Assembly: GCF_000317595.1 (NCBI RefSeq)
Contig: NZ_AEJC01000250.1
Location: 19,906 to 83,905 of the forward strand
Reading direction: 5' to 3'
Source of the DNA: Streptomyces ipomoeae 91-03
Lineage (GTDB): Bacteria > Actinomycetota > Actinomycetes > Streptomycetales > Streptomycetaceae
Length of the DNA stretch: 64,000 bases
This document shows, in pieces, positions 38,837 through 47,757 of the stretch. The position numbers and the translations under genes were made by a program. Within the stretch, counting starts at the first letter, position 1; the number at the start of each line of letters is the position of its first letter. Below the pieces are notes generated by a model. That model saw only the letters and a list, made by a program, of their open reading frames with translations, had not been told where the DNA came from and did not search any database.

Positions 38837-38886
38837 TGGGTGCACGGTGCGAGGGAGTTGGTGAGCAATGCGCGCTCCGACCCGGC

Positions 38887-39420
38887 TCATGACTTGGGGT
38901 CCCCCGCCAACCTCCGCAGCACCACCCCGCACCGTCGTGCGTACGCGTGCTGCAGTCCCCTCGTCGCCGCGCCGCCCGCCCGGGCGTACCACTTCGCGCC
39001 CCGGCTGAAGGCCGTCACCGTCAGCCAGACCGTGCCGTCGCCCGTGCGGTCGACCACGAAGGCCTCCTCGCCGCATTCCGGGTGGCCGGGGAGTGTGCCG
39101 TAGGCCCAGCCCTTGCGGCGGGGTTCGTCCACTGTCCAGACCACGCGGCAGGGGGCCTTGATGACGCCGGCCAGGGTTACGGTGACGTCGACGCCGGGGG
39201 CCGCCTCCGGTGCGTCAGCCTGGATTCCGACGCCCATCGCGCGGTGCATCTCCCAGGTGAGGACCGCGTTCGCGGCGCGTTCGAAGACGGCCACGCCTTC
39301 GCCGATGCGGGCTCTGACCTCCATCGGGTTGAAGCCGGGTGGGCAGCGGCCCTCTCGGGTCGCGCCTACCGCTTCGTAGGTGAAGGGGCCCTCGGGGAGG
39401 GAGTCGTGGGTTCCGGGCAT
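38887..39420 (-). CDS. DUF1990-family protein
   Basis: 177-aa soluble protein from ATG 39420. It has the DUF1990 start FTYEAVGATREG and central features AVLTWEMHRAMGVGIQAD, VIKAPCRVVWTVDEPRRKGWAYGTLPGHPECGEEAF and a C-terminal AFSRGAKWYARAGG. The domain is of START-like character in relatives and its function is unknown. It lies 81 nt past the first M4 protease in the same direction and may be read through. It is the first gene right of the island that looks ancestral. Confidence 0.8.
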   Translation of the reverse strand: MPGTHDSLPEGPFTYEAVGATREGRCPPGFNPMEVRARIGEGVAVFERAANAVLTWEMHRAMGVGIQADAPEAAPGVDVTVTLAGVIKAPCRVVWTVDEPRRKGWAYGTLPGHPECGEEAFVVDRTGDGTVWLTVTAFSRGAKWYARAGGAATRGLQHAYARRCGVVLRRLAGDPKS

Positions 39421-39501
39421 GCGCACAGCGTAGGGCGGCACCCGGAGTCGCCTTCTCTCCGGGTACCGCCCGAGCATCACCGGTCACCTACATCCGCAGG
39501 G

Positions 39502-41163
39502 TCACGCGGTCACGTTCACCGCCGCCCACGCCGCGTTCACCGCCGCGTACTCCGCGCTGCTGGAGCCGTAGAGCGAGGACGCCGCGTTCAGGGTCGCCGT
39601 GCGGGCGCCCTTGTAGTTGGTCGTCGACGTCATGTACGTGGTCAGCGCCTTGTACCAGATCTGGACGGCCTTGGCGCGGCCGATGCCCGTGATCGTGGCG
39701 CCGTTGGACGTCGGGGAGTTGTACGAGACGCCGTTGATCGTCTTCGCGCCGCTGCCCTCCGACAGCAGGAAGAAGAAGTGGTTCGCCGGGCCCGAGGAGT
39801 AGTGGACGTCCAGGCTGCCGAGCGACGACGACCAGTAGTTCGCCGAGTTGCCGTCCTTGCTCGGCTGGTCCATGTAGCGCAGCGGGGTGCCGTTGCCGCG
39901 GATGTCGACCTTCTCGCCGATGAGGTAGTCGCCCGGGTCCTTGGAGTTCGCCGCGTAGAACTCGACCGCCGTGCCGAAGATGTCGGAGGTGGCCTCGTTC
40001 AGGCCGCCGGACTCGCCGGAGTAGTTCAGGCCCGCCGTGTTGGAGGTGAGGCCGTGGCTCATCTCGTGGCCCGCCACGTCCAGGGACGTGAGCGGCTTGA
40101 CGTTGCCCGAGCCGTCGCCGTACGTCATGCAGAAGCAGCTGTCGGACCAGAAGGCGTTGACGTACGCGTTGCCGTAGTGGACGCGGGAGTAGGCGGCCTG
40201 GCCGTTGTTCTTGATGCCGTTGCGGCCGAGGACGTTCTTGTAGAAGTCCCAGGTGACCTGGGCGCCGTACTGGGCGTCCACGGCGGCGTTCTGGTCGGTG
40301 GAGGAGCTCGACACGGTGCCGGTGCCCCAGATGTCGTCCGCGTCGGTGAAGAGCGTGCCGGCCGAGGACGACGTGGCGCGGGCCTTGTTGTACGTCTTGT
40401 GGGCGCCGCGCGAGGCGTCGTTCAACTGGTACGTCGAGCCCGACAGCGTGGTGCCGATGGTGACCTGGCCGTTGTACTGGCTGTTGCCGGTACCGGTCTG
40501 GACGGCCTCCCACTCGTACAGCTTCTTGCCGGTCTCCGCGTCGGTGATGACGTGGAGCTCCTGCGGGGTGCCGTCGTGCTGGAAGCCGCCGACGACCGTC
40601 TCGTAGGCGAGGGCGGGCTTGCCGCTCGCGGCCCAGACGACCTTGCGCGGGGCCTTGTCGGCCGCCGACTTGGTGGAGCCCTCGGCCTTGGCGGCCTTCA
40701 GCGCCTGCTTCTCGGCGGTGGCCTTGGTGACGTCCGCGGTGAGGTCGGAGACCTTGACGGCGGCCTTCGTCGCCTTGGTGACGCTCTTGATGTCACCGGC
40801 CTTGGACTCGTGGACGACCAGGTCGCCGCCGAGGACCGGCAGACCGCCGTACGTGCGCTCGTAGCGGGTGTGGACCGTGCCGTCGGCGTCCTTGATGACG
40901 TCGCGGACGACCAGCTCCTCCTTGGCGCCGAGGCCTATCTCGTCGGCGGTCTCGGCCGTGGCCGCGTCCGCCTGCTTGATCAGGGCGGTGCGCGCGGCGG
41001 GGGTCAGCGGGACCTGGGCGCCGCCCGGCAGGGCCTTGTCCGCGACGGGGGCGGGCTGGGCGGTGGCGCCGGAGGTCAGCCCGGTGGTCAGCAGCGCCCC
41101 GGCGGCGACCGCGGTCGCGATGGCCAGCGTGGTACGCCTTTGACGCGCGTAGAACGGAGTCAC
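39502..41163 (-). CDS. secreted M4 (thermolysin-family) metalloprotease
   Basis: 553-aa exported zinc protease. GTG 41163 is chosen because GAGGAG lies 5 nt upstream; an out-of-frame ATG sits in the same ribosome-site spacing. Residues 1-36 form the signal peptide (LAIATAVAAGALLTTGLTSGATAQP). A long FTP/PepSY-type propeptide reaches about residue 220 (LPVLGGDLVVHESKAG; AYETVVGGFQHDGTPQELHV). Zinc ligands are H366 and H370 of HEMSH and E390 of NEATSD, and DVHYSSGPANHFF carries the catalytic His. It ends at the M4 C-terminal helical domain without a P domain, unlike its neighbour. Confidence 0.94.
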   Translation of the reverse strand: MTPFYARQRRTTLAIATAVAAGALLTTGLTSGATAQPAPVADKALPGGAQVPLTPAARTALIKQADAATAETADEIGLGAKEELVVRDVIKDADGTVHTRYERTYGGLPVLGGDLVVHESKAGDIKSVTKATKAAVKVSDLTADVTKATAEKQALKAAKAEGSTKSAADKAPRKVVWAASGKPALAYETVVGGFQHDGTPQELHVITDAETGKKLYEWEAVQTGTGNSQYNGQVTIGTTLSGSTYQLNDASRGAHKTYNKARATSSSAGTLFTDADDIWGTGTVSSSSTDQNAAVDAQYGAQVTWDFYKNVLGRNGIKNNGQAAYSRVHYGNAYVNAFWSDSCFCMTYGDGSGNVKPLTSLDVAGHEMSHGLTSNTAGLNYSGESGGLNEATSDIFGTAVEFYAANSKDPGDYLIGEKVDIRGNGTPLRYMDQPSKDGNSANYWSSSLGSLDVHYSSGPANHFFFLLSEGSGAKTINGVSYNSPTSNGATITGIGRAKAVQIWYKALTTYMTSTTNYKGARTATLNAASSLYGSSSAEYAAVNAAWAAVNVTA

Positions 41164-41389
41164 TCATGCTCCTCGTGGGGGAGACCGAACGGCGTGGGGT
41201 TGCCGTCCGGTGGATGTGAAGTTACGAGTGCGGCGGTTGGGTGAAGAGTGACACCTAAGACGCGTACATGTCAGGAGGGTCAAGTGATGTTGGCCGAAAG
41301 TCAACTGACCGGAAGTGTTTCCGTCATGTGAATCGGCTTCGAACATGGCAAAGGGGCAACCAAGAGGGTTCCGGAAGGCGGCAAAGAGA
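41164..41389. other. promoter region of the first M4 protease
   Basis: About 225 nt between the hairpin at 41390 and the GTG of the protease. This stretch is A/T-richer than the genes, fitting a promoter, but no -35/-10 pair could be named with confidence. There is no coding sequence. Confidence 0.45.
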
Positions 41390-41426
41390 GCGCCGCCCCG
41401 AGGGGTTGGATTCCTCGGGGCGGCGC
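41390..41426 (-). terminator. strong hairpin terminator after the second M4 protease
   Basis: A perfect 14-bp inverted repeat: GCGCCGCCCCGAGG at 41390-41403 and its complement at 41413-41426, with a 9-nt loop. It lies 43 nt past the stop codon of the 41469 gene and should end that transcript before the first protease gene. Confidence 0.8.
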
Positions 41427-41468
41427 CCTGTCACGTCATGCTCCGTATACGAAGAGCCGCTGGGTTCC

Positions 41469-43538
41469 CTACGGGAACGTCAGCTTCCAGCTGTTGATGT
41501 GTCCGGTGTCCCGGGCCGCGTTGTCCTGGACCCTCAACTGCCAGACACCGTTGGCGACTTCGGAGGACGCGTTCACGGTGTACGTGGTGTTGATGTTGTC
41601 GGCGCTGCCGCCGGTGCCGTACGCCTTCAGCGTGTACGCCGTGCCGTCGGGGGCGATCAGCTGCACCTGGAGGTCACCGATGTAGGTGTGGACGATGTCC
41701 ACGCCCACCGCGAGGTTGGAGGGCGCGTTGCCCGTCCGGCCGGAGACGGTGATCGAGGACGTGACCGCCGCGCCGTTGTCCGGAATCGATACGTCGGCCG
41801 CGTTCTCGAAGGAGGTGCCGCCACCCCCGCCACCGCCGGGCCGCGTGCCCACGTTGACGCCCGCCCACGCGTTGGCCACCGCCGTGTACTCGGCGGACGT
41901 GGTGCCGTACAGCTCACCGGCGGCCGCGAGGGTGCCGGTGCGGGCGCCCGCGTAGTTGGTGGTGGACGTGAACTTCGTGGTCAGCGCCCGGAACCAGATC
42001 TGCTCCGCCTTGGCGCGGCCGATGCCGGTCACCGGCAGGCCGTCCGAGGTGGGCGAGTTGTAGTTGACGCCGTTGACGGTCTTGGCGCCGCTGCCCTCGG
42101 AGAGGAGGTAGAAGAAGTGGTTCGCGGGACCCGACGAGTAGTGCACGTCGATCGAGCCGATGCCCGAGTACCACGCGTCCTTGGACGAGCCGTCCTTGCT
42201 CGGCTGGTCCATGTAGCGCAGCGGTGTGCCGTCGCCGTTGATGTTGATCTCCTCGCCGATGAGGTAGTCACCGACGTCGGAGGAGTTCGCCGCGTAGAAC
42301 TCGACCGTCGAGCCGAAGATGTCCGAGGTGGCCTCGTTGAGACCGCCGGACTCGCCGGAGTAGTTGAGACCGGCCGTGTTCGACGTGAGGCCGTGGGTCA
42401 TCTCATGTGCGGCCACGTCGATCGACGTCAGCGGGTTGGTGTTGCCCGAGCCGTCGCCGTACGTCATGCAGAAGCAGGAGTCGGACCAGAACGCGTTGAC
42501 GTAGTTGTTGCCGTAGTGGACGCGGGAGTAGGCGCCGACGCCGTCGCCCCGGATGCCGTTGCGGCCGTGCACGTTCTTGTAGTAGTCCCAGGTCAGCGCG
42601 GCGCCGTAGTGGGCGTCGGCGGCGGCCGACTCCAGGTTCGACGGGCTGCCGTTGCCCCACACGTCGTCCGAGCCGGAGAACAGCGTGCCGGTGCCGGAGG
42701 TGCCCCGGTTCAGGTTGTACGTCTTGTGGCCGCCGCGCGCGCCGTCGGTGAGGTTGTACGTCGAACCCGACTGCGTGGTGGTGAGGGCGACCGTGCCCGA
42801 GTACACCGTGTTGCCGGTGCCGGTCTCGATCGCCTCCCACTCGAACAGCTTGGCGCCCGTGGTGGCGTCGGTGACGACGTGCAGCTCCTGCGGGGTGCCG
42901 TCGTGCTGGAAGCCGCCGACGACCGTCTCGTAGGCGAGCACCGGCTTGCCGCTCGCCGCCCACACGACCTTGCGCGGCGCGCGGTTGACGTCGGGGCTCT
43001 TGGCGTCCTCCGCCTTCGCGGCGGCGAGCGCCTGCTTCTCGGCCTTGGCCGCGGTGACGGTGGGCTTCAGCGACGGGACCTTGATCGTCGCCTTGGTGGC
43101 CTTGACGATGCCCTTGGTCTCGCCCGCCTTCGACGTCTTCACGACCAGGTCGCCGCCGAGGACCGGGAGGCCGTCGTACGTCCGCTCGTACCGGGTGTGC
43201 ACGGTGCCGTCGCGGTCCTTGACCACGTCACGGACGACCAGCTTCTCCTTGGCGCCGAGGTTCAGCTCCTCGGCCGTCTCCGCCTTCGTGGCGTTGGCCT
43301 CGCGTATCAGCTCGGCGCGCTGGGCGGGGGTGAGCTTGACCGGGACCGCGCCCGGATTGGCCTTGCCCGCAGCCGACGGTGCCTTCTCCGGGGCGGCGGT
43401 GGCGGCGCCCGACTGGACGGCCGCGGCCAACAGGGCGGTCACGGCGACGAGCGCGCCGGCGGCGGCACGTCGCTGGGCGGTGCGGGTGAAGGTGTTACCG
43501 GTGTGGGAGGTGCGTCTGTGGGACTGGCGTCTCAACAC
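41469..43538 (-). CDS. secreted M4 metalloprotease with C-terminal P/homoB domain
   Basis: About 689 aa. GTG 43538 is chosen because AAGGAG precedes it by 3 nt; TTG 43535 (6-nt spacing) and GTG 43553 are alternatives. It has a signal peptide ending near GAATAAPEK, an FTP/PepSY propeptide closely similar to its neighbour, zinc motif HEMTH (H378, H382) and E402 (NEATSD). A Gly-rich linker (TRPGGGGGGGTSF) leads to a P domain: VSIPDNGAAVTSSITVSG ... HTYIGDLQVQLIAPDGT ... VQDNAARDTGHINSWKLTF. P domains aid folding or substrate docking in relatives. The two proteases are clear tandem paralogues that differ by this module. Confidence 0.94.
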   Translation of the reverse strand: MLRRQSHRRTSHTGNTFTRTAQRRAAAGALVAVTALLAAAVQSGAATAAPEKAPSAAGKANPGAVPVKLTPAQRAELIREANATKAETAEELNLGAKEKLVVRDVVKDRDGTVHTRYERTYDGLPVLGGDLVVKTSKAGETKGIVKATKATIKVPSLKPTVTAAKAEKQALAAAKAEDAKSPDVNRAPRKVVWAASGKPVLAYETVVGGFQHDGTPQELHVVTDATTGAKLFEWEAIETGTGNTVYSGTVALTTTQSGSTYNLTDGARGGHKTYNLNRGTSGTGTLFSGSDDVWGNGSPSNLESAAADAHYGAALTWDYYKNVHGRNGIRGDGVGAYSRVHYGNNYVNAFWSDSCFCMTYGDGSGNTNPLTSIDVAAHEMTHGLTSNTAGLNYSGESGGLNEATSDIFGSTVEFYAANSSDVGDYLIGEEININGDGTPLRYMDQPSKDGSSKDAWYSGIGSIDVHYSSGPANHFFYLLSEGSGAKTVNGVNYNSPTSDGLPVTGIGRAKAEQIWFRALTTKFTSTTNYAGARTGTLAAAGELYGTTSAEYTAVANAWAGVNVGTRPGGGGGGGTSFENAADVSIPDNGAAVTSSITVSGRTGNAPSNLAVGVDIVHTYIGDLQVQLIAPDGTAYTLKAYGTGGSADNINTTYTVNASSEVANGVWQLRVQDNAARDTGHINSWKLTFP

Positions 43539-43823
43539 TGACTCCTTCTGCACGGCCGCGGGTCGCGCGGCCAGGGGAGACCGGGCGGTTGGACGCCGCC
43601 CGGGCAGAACGGGGTGTTACGCGAACCACATACGTGGGGGTGCTGCGCGGCACGGCAACGGCATTTGTGAGGTTGCTGTGGCGCGGTTGTGGGCAGCGTG
43701 GCAGGAGTGCGCGGGTTCTGTCAGGACCGCGTCAAAAGGTTGGCGGAAATCGTTCGTTGGCCGGGCGGCCATGTTCGATATACGGAATGTTGGGTGAAGG
43801 GTCGACAGAGGCGGCAGGTCCCG

Positions 43824-45617
43824 TCAGTCGGGCCGCTCCCCGTGCCACCGCTGCCACAGCGCCGCGTACGCGCCCTTCGCCGCCACCAGCTCCTCGTGGG
43901 TGCCGAGTTCGGTGAGGCGGCCGGCCTCCATGACGGCCACCCGGTCGGCGTCGTGGGCGGTGTGGAGGCGGTGGGCGATGGCGATCACCGTGCGGCCTTC
44001 GAGGACGGCGGCGAGGGCGCGTTCGGTGTGGCGGGCGGTGGTGGGATCGAGGAGAGCGGTGGCCTCGTCGAGGATGAGGGTGTGGGGGTCGGCCAGGATG
44101 ACCCGGGCGAGGGCCAGTTGCTGGGCCTGGGGGCCGGTGGTCGGGTGACCGCCCTCGCCCAGGCGGGTGTCGAGGTCTTCCGGGAGGGCGCGGACCCAGA
44201 TGTCGGCGCCCACGGCCGTGAGGGCGGCCCACAAGTCGTCGTCCGTGGCCGTGGGTTCGGCGATACGGAGGTTGTCGCGGACCGTGCCCAGGAAGACGTG
44301 GTGCTCCTGGGTGACCAGGACCACCTGGCGGCGCAGGCGCTCGGGGTCGAGACCGGTGATCGGAACCCCGCCCACCGTCACCGTGCCGGCGGTGGGTGCG
44401 TCGATACCGGCCAGGAGCCTGCTGAGCGTGGTCTTTCCGGCGCCGGACGGGCCCACCACGGCCAGTCGTTCACCGGGGCGTACGGTCAGGTCGACGCCGC
44501 GCAGCACCTCGCCGCCCCGGTCGTAGGCGTAGCGGACGCCGGTGACGTCGATGCGGTCGTCGGCCGGTTCCGGGGAGCTGGACCGCGCCGATCGCGGGGC
44601 CCGCGCCAGGCCCTCCACGCGGGCGAACGACGCGCCGCTGGACTGCAGTTGCTCGATCCGCATCAGGATCTCGTCGAGCGGGCCGCTGAGCTGGTGCAGA
44701 TACAGGGCCGCCGCCACGACCGCGCCCAGGCTCATCGTGCCGTGCTCGTGCAACACCCCGCCGAGCAGCAGGACCGTCACCACGGGGACCAGATACGAGA
44801 CCTCCACCGCCGGGAAGAACACCGTGCGCAGGAAGAGCGTGTGGAAGCGCCGGCGGCGCGAGACCTCCAACGCGTCCCGGCTCACGGCGATCCGCCGCCG
44901 CTCCAACCGCAACGCCTCCACCGTACGGGCACCGGACGCCGTCGCCGCGACGATCTCCGCGACCTCGGAGTTGGCCGCGCCCTCCGCGAGATACCCGGCG
45001 CGCGCCCGGCGCAGATACCAGCGCAGCACGAACCAGATGCCGGTCAGACCGAGTAGCCCGCACACGCCGAGCAGCGGGTCCAGCGTGAACACCGCGCCGA
45101 TCAGGAACACCGCCTGCACCGTGTTGATCAGCAGCTCGGGGCCGGCGTCGCGCAGCGTCTTGCCGACCGCGTCCACGTCGGCCGTACCGCGTGCCGTCAG
45201 ATCACCGGTCCCGGCCCGCTCCACCACCGACGCGGGCAGCGCCAGTGTCCGGTCGACGAACTCCTCCCGCACCCGCGCCAGGATCCGTTCGCCGAACCTG
45301 TGCCCCACGAACCGGGCCCACCGCGCCAACAGCAACTGCGCCACCGCGCACACCACCAGCACCAGCGCCAGCCGGTCCACCACCCCGGCCCCGGCCCCGC
45401 CCCGCACCTCGTCGATGATCCGCCCCAACAACCACGGCCCCGCCAGCCCGGCCCCGGCCGCGGCCCCGTTCAGCCCCAGCACGGCGAGGAAGGCCCGGCC
45501 ATCGGCCCGGACGAGGCGTACGGCGGCGCGCCGGACGTCGGCGGGGCCGGCGACGGGCAGACGGGGGGAGGGGCCGGTCGAGGGGGTGGGGGAGCCGGTC
45601 ACAGATGCTGTCGTCAC
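43824..45617 (-). CDS. ABC exporter half-transporter (TMD-NBD), canonical Walker A, degenerate C-loop
   Basis: 597-aa membrane-NBD fusion. Six hydrophobic helices precede an NBD with Walker A GPSGAGKTT, Q-loop VTQEHHVFLG, Walker B LILDEATALLD and switch H in AIAHRLHT. The signature motif, normally LSGGQ, is TTGPQAQQ. Its GTG start overlaps the stop of the 45614 gene as GTGA, with GAGGAGG 7 nt upstream. It pairs with that protein: this Walker A plus the partner's intact LSGGQ makes one active site. Substrate unknown; multidrug, lipid or peptide export is typical of the class. Confidence 0.93.
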   Translation of the reverse strand: MTTASVTGSPTPSTGPSPRLPVAGPADVRRAAVRLVRADGRAFLAVLGLNGAAAGAGLAGPWLLGRIIDEVRGGAGAGVVDRLALVLVVCAVAQLLLARWARFVGHRFGERILARVREEFVDRTLALPASVVERAGTGDLTARGTADVDAVGKTLRDAGPELLINTVQAVFLIGAVFTLDPLLGVCGLLGLTGIWFVLRWYLRRARAGYLAEGAANSEVAEIVAATASGARTVEALRLERRRIAVSRDALEVSRRRRFHTLFLRTVFFPAVEVSYLVPVVTVLLLGGVLHEHGTMSLGAVVAAALYLHQLSGPLDEILMRIEQLQSSGASFARVEGLARAPRSARSSSPEPADDRIDVTGVRYAYDRGGEVLRGVDLTVRPGERLAVVGPSGAGKTTLSRLLAGIDAPTAGTVTVGGVPITGLDPERLRRQVVLVTQEHHVFLGTVRDNLRIAEPTATDDDLWAALTAVGADIWVRALPEDLDTRLGEGGHPTTGPQAQQLALARVILADPHTLILDEATALLDPTTARHTERALAAVLEGRTVIAIAHRLHTAHDADRVAVMEAGRLTELGTHEELVAAKGAYAALWQRWHGERPD

Positions 45618-47500
45618 GGGGCGACCTCCTCGACGGCGATCCCGTCAGCGGTCTCGACGGTGGTCTCGTCAGCGGTCTCGTCGGTGGCAGTCTCGTTCGT
45701 GTCCTCCGGCTCGCCCGTGTCCCGTGCCACCAGCGCCCGGTAGCCCGGTTCCCGCGCGAGGAGTTCGCGGTGGGTGCCGGTGGCGGCCACCTTCCCCTCG
45801 ACCAGGTAGTGGACGGTGTCCGCGTGGTCCAGCACCAGCGGTGAGGTGGTGGTGAGGACGGTCGTACGGCCCTCGCGGGCGGCGCGCAGCCGCCCTGCGA
45901 CCCTTGCCTCCGTGTGGGCGTCGAGGGCCGAGGTGGGCTCGACGGCGAGGAGGACCTCGGGGTCGGCGAGCAGGGCGCGGACCAGCCGTACGCGTTGCCG
46001 TTGGCCGCCGGAGAGGTTGCGGCCCTGGGCGTCGATCGGCGAGTCGAGGCCGTCCGGCAGGCCCTGCACGATGTCGTCGGCGACGGCCGCGTGCAAGGCC
46101 CGCGCGAGCTCGGTGTTGTCGGGCTTGGCGTCGTCGACCCCGGTCTCTTCCCCGGTCTCTTCCCCGGTCTCTTCTCCGGTCTCTTCTCCCCCGGTGGCTT
46201 CTTCCTCGGTGCCGTCGACGTCGGACGGGCCGCCGAGCAGCTCGCGCAGTGGGCCCGCGAACAGGTCCGCCTCGTGGTCGGCCACCAGGATTCGTTCACG
46301 GACCTGCGCCAACGGGATCTCGTCGAGGGGTGTTCCGCCCCAGGTCACGGCGGTCGGGGTGTACCGCCCGAGCCGGTCCACCACCGTCGCGGCCTCGGCC
46401 GGTCGGTCACCGGCCAGCGCGGTCAGCCGGCCCGGCAGGACCCGTACGCCCGACTCGGGGTCGTACAGCGCCGAGGGCTCGGCGGGCGCGTCCCGGGTGC
46501 CGTGGTCCGGCAGTGGCTCCAGGCTCAGGAAGCGGATGACGCGCCGGGCCGCCACCACGCCTCGACTGACCTCGTAGCCCCAGCCGACGAAGTACGACAC
46601 CGGTCGCACCAGCACGGTGACATAGCCGTACACCGACACCAACTCGCCCACGGTGATGGCACCTTGGGCGGCGAGCCGGGCCGCCAGCCAGGTCACCACC
46701 GCGAGGAACAGCGTCGGCAGGCCCATACCGATCGCCTGGACCCAGCTGGTCACCGCGCCGACCCGGTACCCCTGTGCCCGCAGCCGCTGTGAGTCCCGGT
46801 GGAACGCGTCCGCGATCAGGCCCTTGCCGCCGAGGCCGTTGAGGACGCGCAGGCCGCCGGCGAGGTCCGCGATCCGTGCGGTCAGTACGCCCTGGCGTTC
46901 CCGGTACTCCGTCTCCGTGCCCTGCAGCCGGCGCAGCAGCGGGCCCACCAGGACGGCCATCAGGGGCATGCCGAGCAGGACCACGATCGCGATCGGTACC
47001 GAGACGGACACGAGTAGGCCTGCGACCACCAGGTAGGCGGCGAGGGCGCCCATGCCGGGGCCGATGACCGTGAGGGAGGAGGAGATCGTGTTGACGTCGC
47101 CCACGCCGATGGTGACGACCTCGCCGGCGCCGACGCGGCGGGGCAGGGCCGCGCCCAGGCGGACCGCGTGGGCCATCACCACTTTCACGGTGCGGAAGTT
47201 GGCGTCCATACGTACGCGGGTCATCGTGCGGTGGCGCATGATGCCGAGCCAGGCGTTGAAGGCGCCGACGGTGAACAGGGCGGCTGTCCATGCGACGAGG
47301 GCCGAGTGGTCGCCGGGTTGCAGGCCCTCGTCGATGGCTCGGGAGAGGAGGTAGGGGGTGGCTGCGAGCAGCACCATCCATACGCAGGAGATGAGGGTGC
47401 CGGTGAGGGATCGGCCTGCCTGCCGTTTGACCAGCCACCACAGGTAGGCGGCGCCGCCGCGGTGGTCGGGCGTGCCGGGGTCCTCGTACGCGTCGATCAT
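45614..47500 (-). CDS. ABC exporter half-transporter with degenerate ATP site
   Basis: 628 aa from ATG 47500 (GGGGGG in the ribosome-site position). The TMD is normal (GTLISCVWMVLLAATPYLLSRAID ...). In the NBD the Walker A region reads ALAGDRPAEAATV and lacks GxxGxGKS/T, and Walker B is VLLAVEPTSALD with the Asp replaced by Val; LSGGQRQR is intact. An acidic insertion of four GEET-type repeats (near 46141-46188) sits between the Q-loop region and the signature, and the C-terminus is a Thr/Glu/Asp-rich tail. It cannot hydrolyse ATP at its own Walker site and must work with the 43824 protein. Confidence 0.93.
   Translation of the reverse strand: MIDAYEDPGTPDHRGGAAYLWWLVKRQAGRSLTGTLISCVWMVLLAATPYLLSRAIDEGLQPGDHSALVAWTAALFTVGAFNAWLGIMRHRTMTRVRMDANFRTVKVVMAHAVRLGAALPRRVGAGEVVTIGVGDVNTISSSLTVIGPGMGALAAYLVVAGLLVSVSVPIAIVVLLGMPLMAVLVGPLLRRLQGTETEYRERQGVLTARIADLAGGLRVLNGLGGKGLIADAFHRDSQRLRAQGYRVGAVTSWVQAIGMGLPTLFLAVVTWLAARLAAQGAITVGELVSVYGYVTVLVRPVSYFVGWGYEVSRGVVAARRVIRFLSLEPLPDHGTRDAPAEPSALYDPESGVRVLPGRLTALAGDRPAEAATVVDRLGRYTPTAVTWGGTPLDEIPLAQVRERILVADHEADLFAGPLRELLGGPSDVDGTEEEATGGEETGEETGEETGEETGVDDAKPDNTELARALHAAVADDIVQGLPDGLDSPIDAQGRNLSGGQRQRVRLVRALLADPEVLLAVEPTSALDAHTEARVAGRLRAAREGRTTVLTTTSPLVLDHADTVHYLVEGKVAATGTHRELLAREPGYRALVARDTGEPEDTNETATDETADETTVETADGIAVEEVAP
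46141..46188 (-). repeat. 12-bp tandem repeat in the ABC transporter gene
   Basis: Four consecutive 12-bp units (CGGTCTCTTCCC twice, then CGGTCTCTTCTC twice on the plus strand) encode the GEET/ETGE repeat of the degenerate half-transporter. Unit length is a multiple of three, so gain or loss keeps the frame. Confidence 0.85.
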
Positions 47501-47587
47501 CTGCCCCCCGCTTTCCTCCGTCCCAGGTTTTCGCCCCCGCCGCCCCACCCGTCCCGTCCCAGGGGGCGGCGCCCCCTCGACTCCGCC

Positions 47588-47604
47588 GCGGGGCTTCGCC
47601 CCGG
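47588..47604 (-). terminator. GC hairpin downstream of the small secreted protein gene
   Basis: CGGGGC-TTC-GCCCCG (stems 47589-47594 and 47598-47603) lies in the 257-nt gap between the secreted-protein stop and the ABC start, both on the minus strand. The surrounding GC-rich sequence resembles a common Streptomyces intergenic hairpin element. Termination is likely but not certain. Confidence 0.4.
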
Positions 47605-47757
47605 ACCCCGTCTACGAGCTCGGGGGGAGGTTACCCAGGGTGAGGAGTGGTTGCCCACCGAATAAAGCGGGGCTCGCCGTCACCGCCGTCCGCCCGGTGA
47701 TCCTCGTTCGGCGGGACACCGGGCGTACGACGATGACGACGAACCCATGCGGGATGA

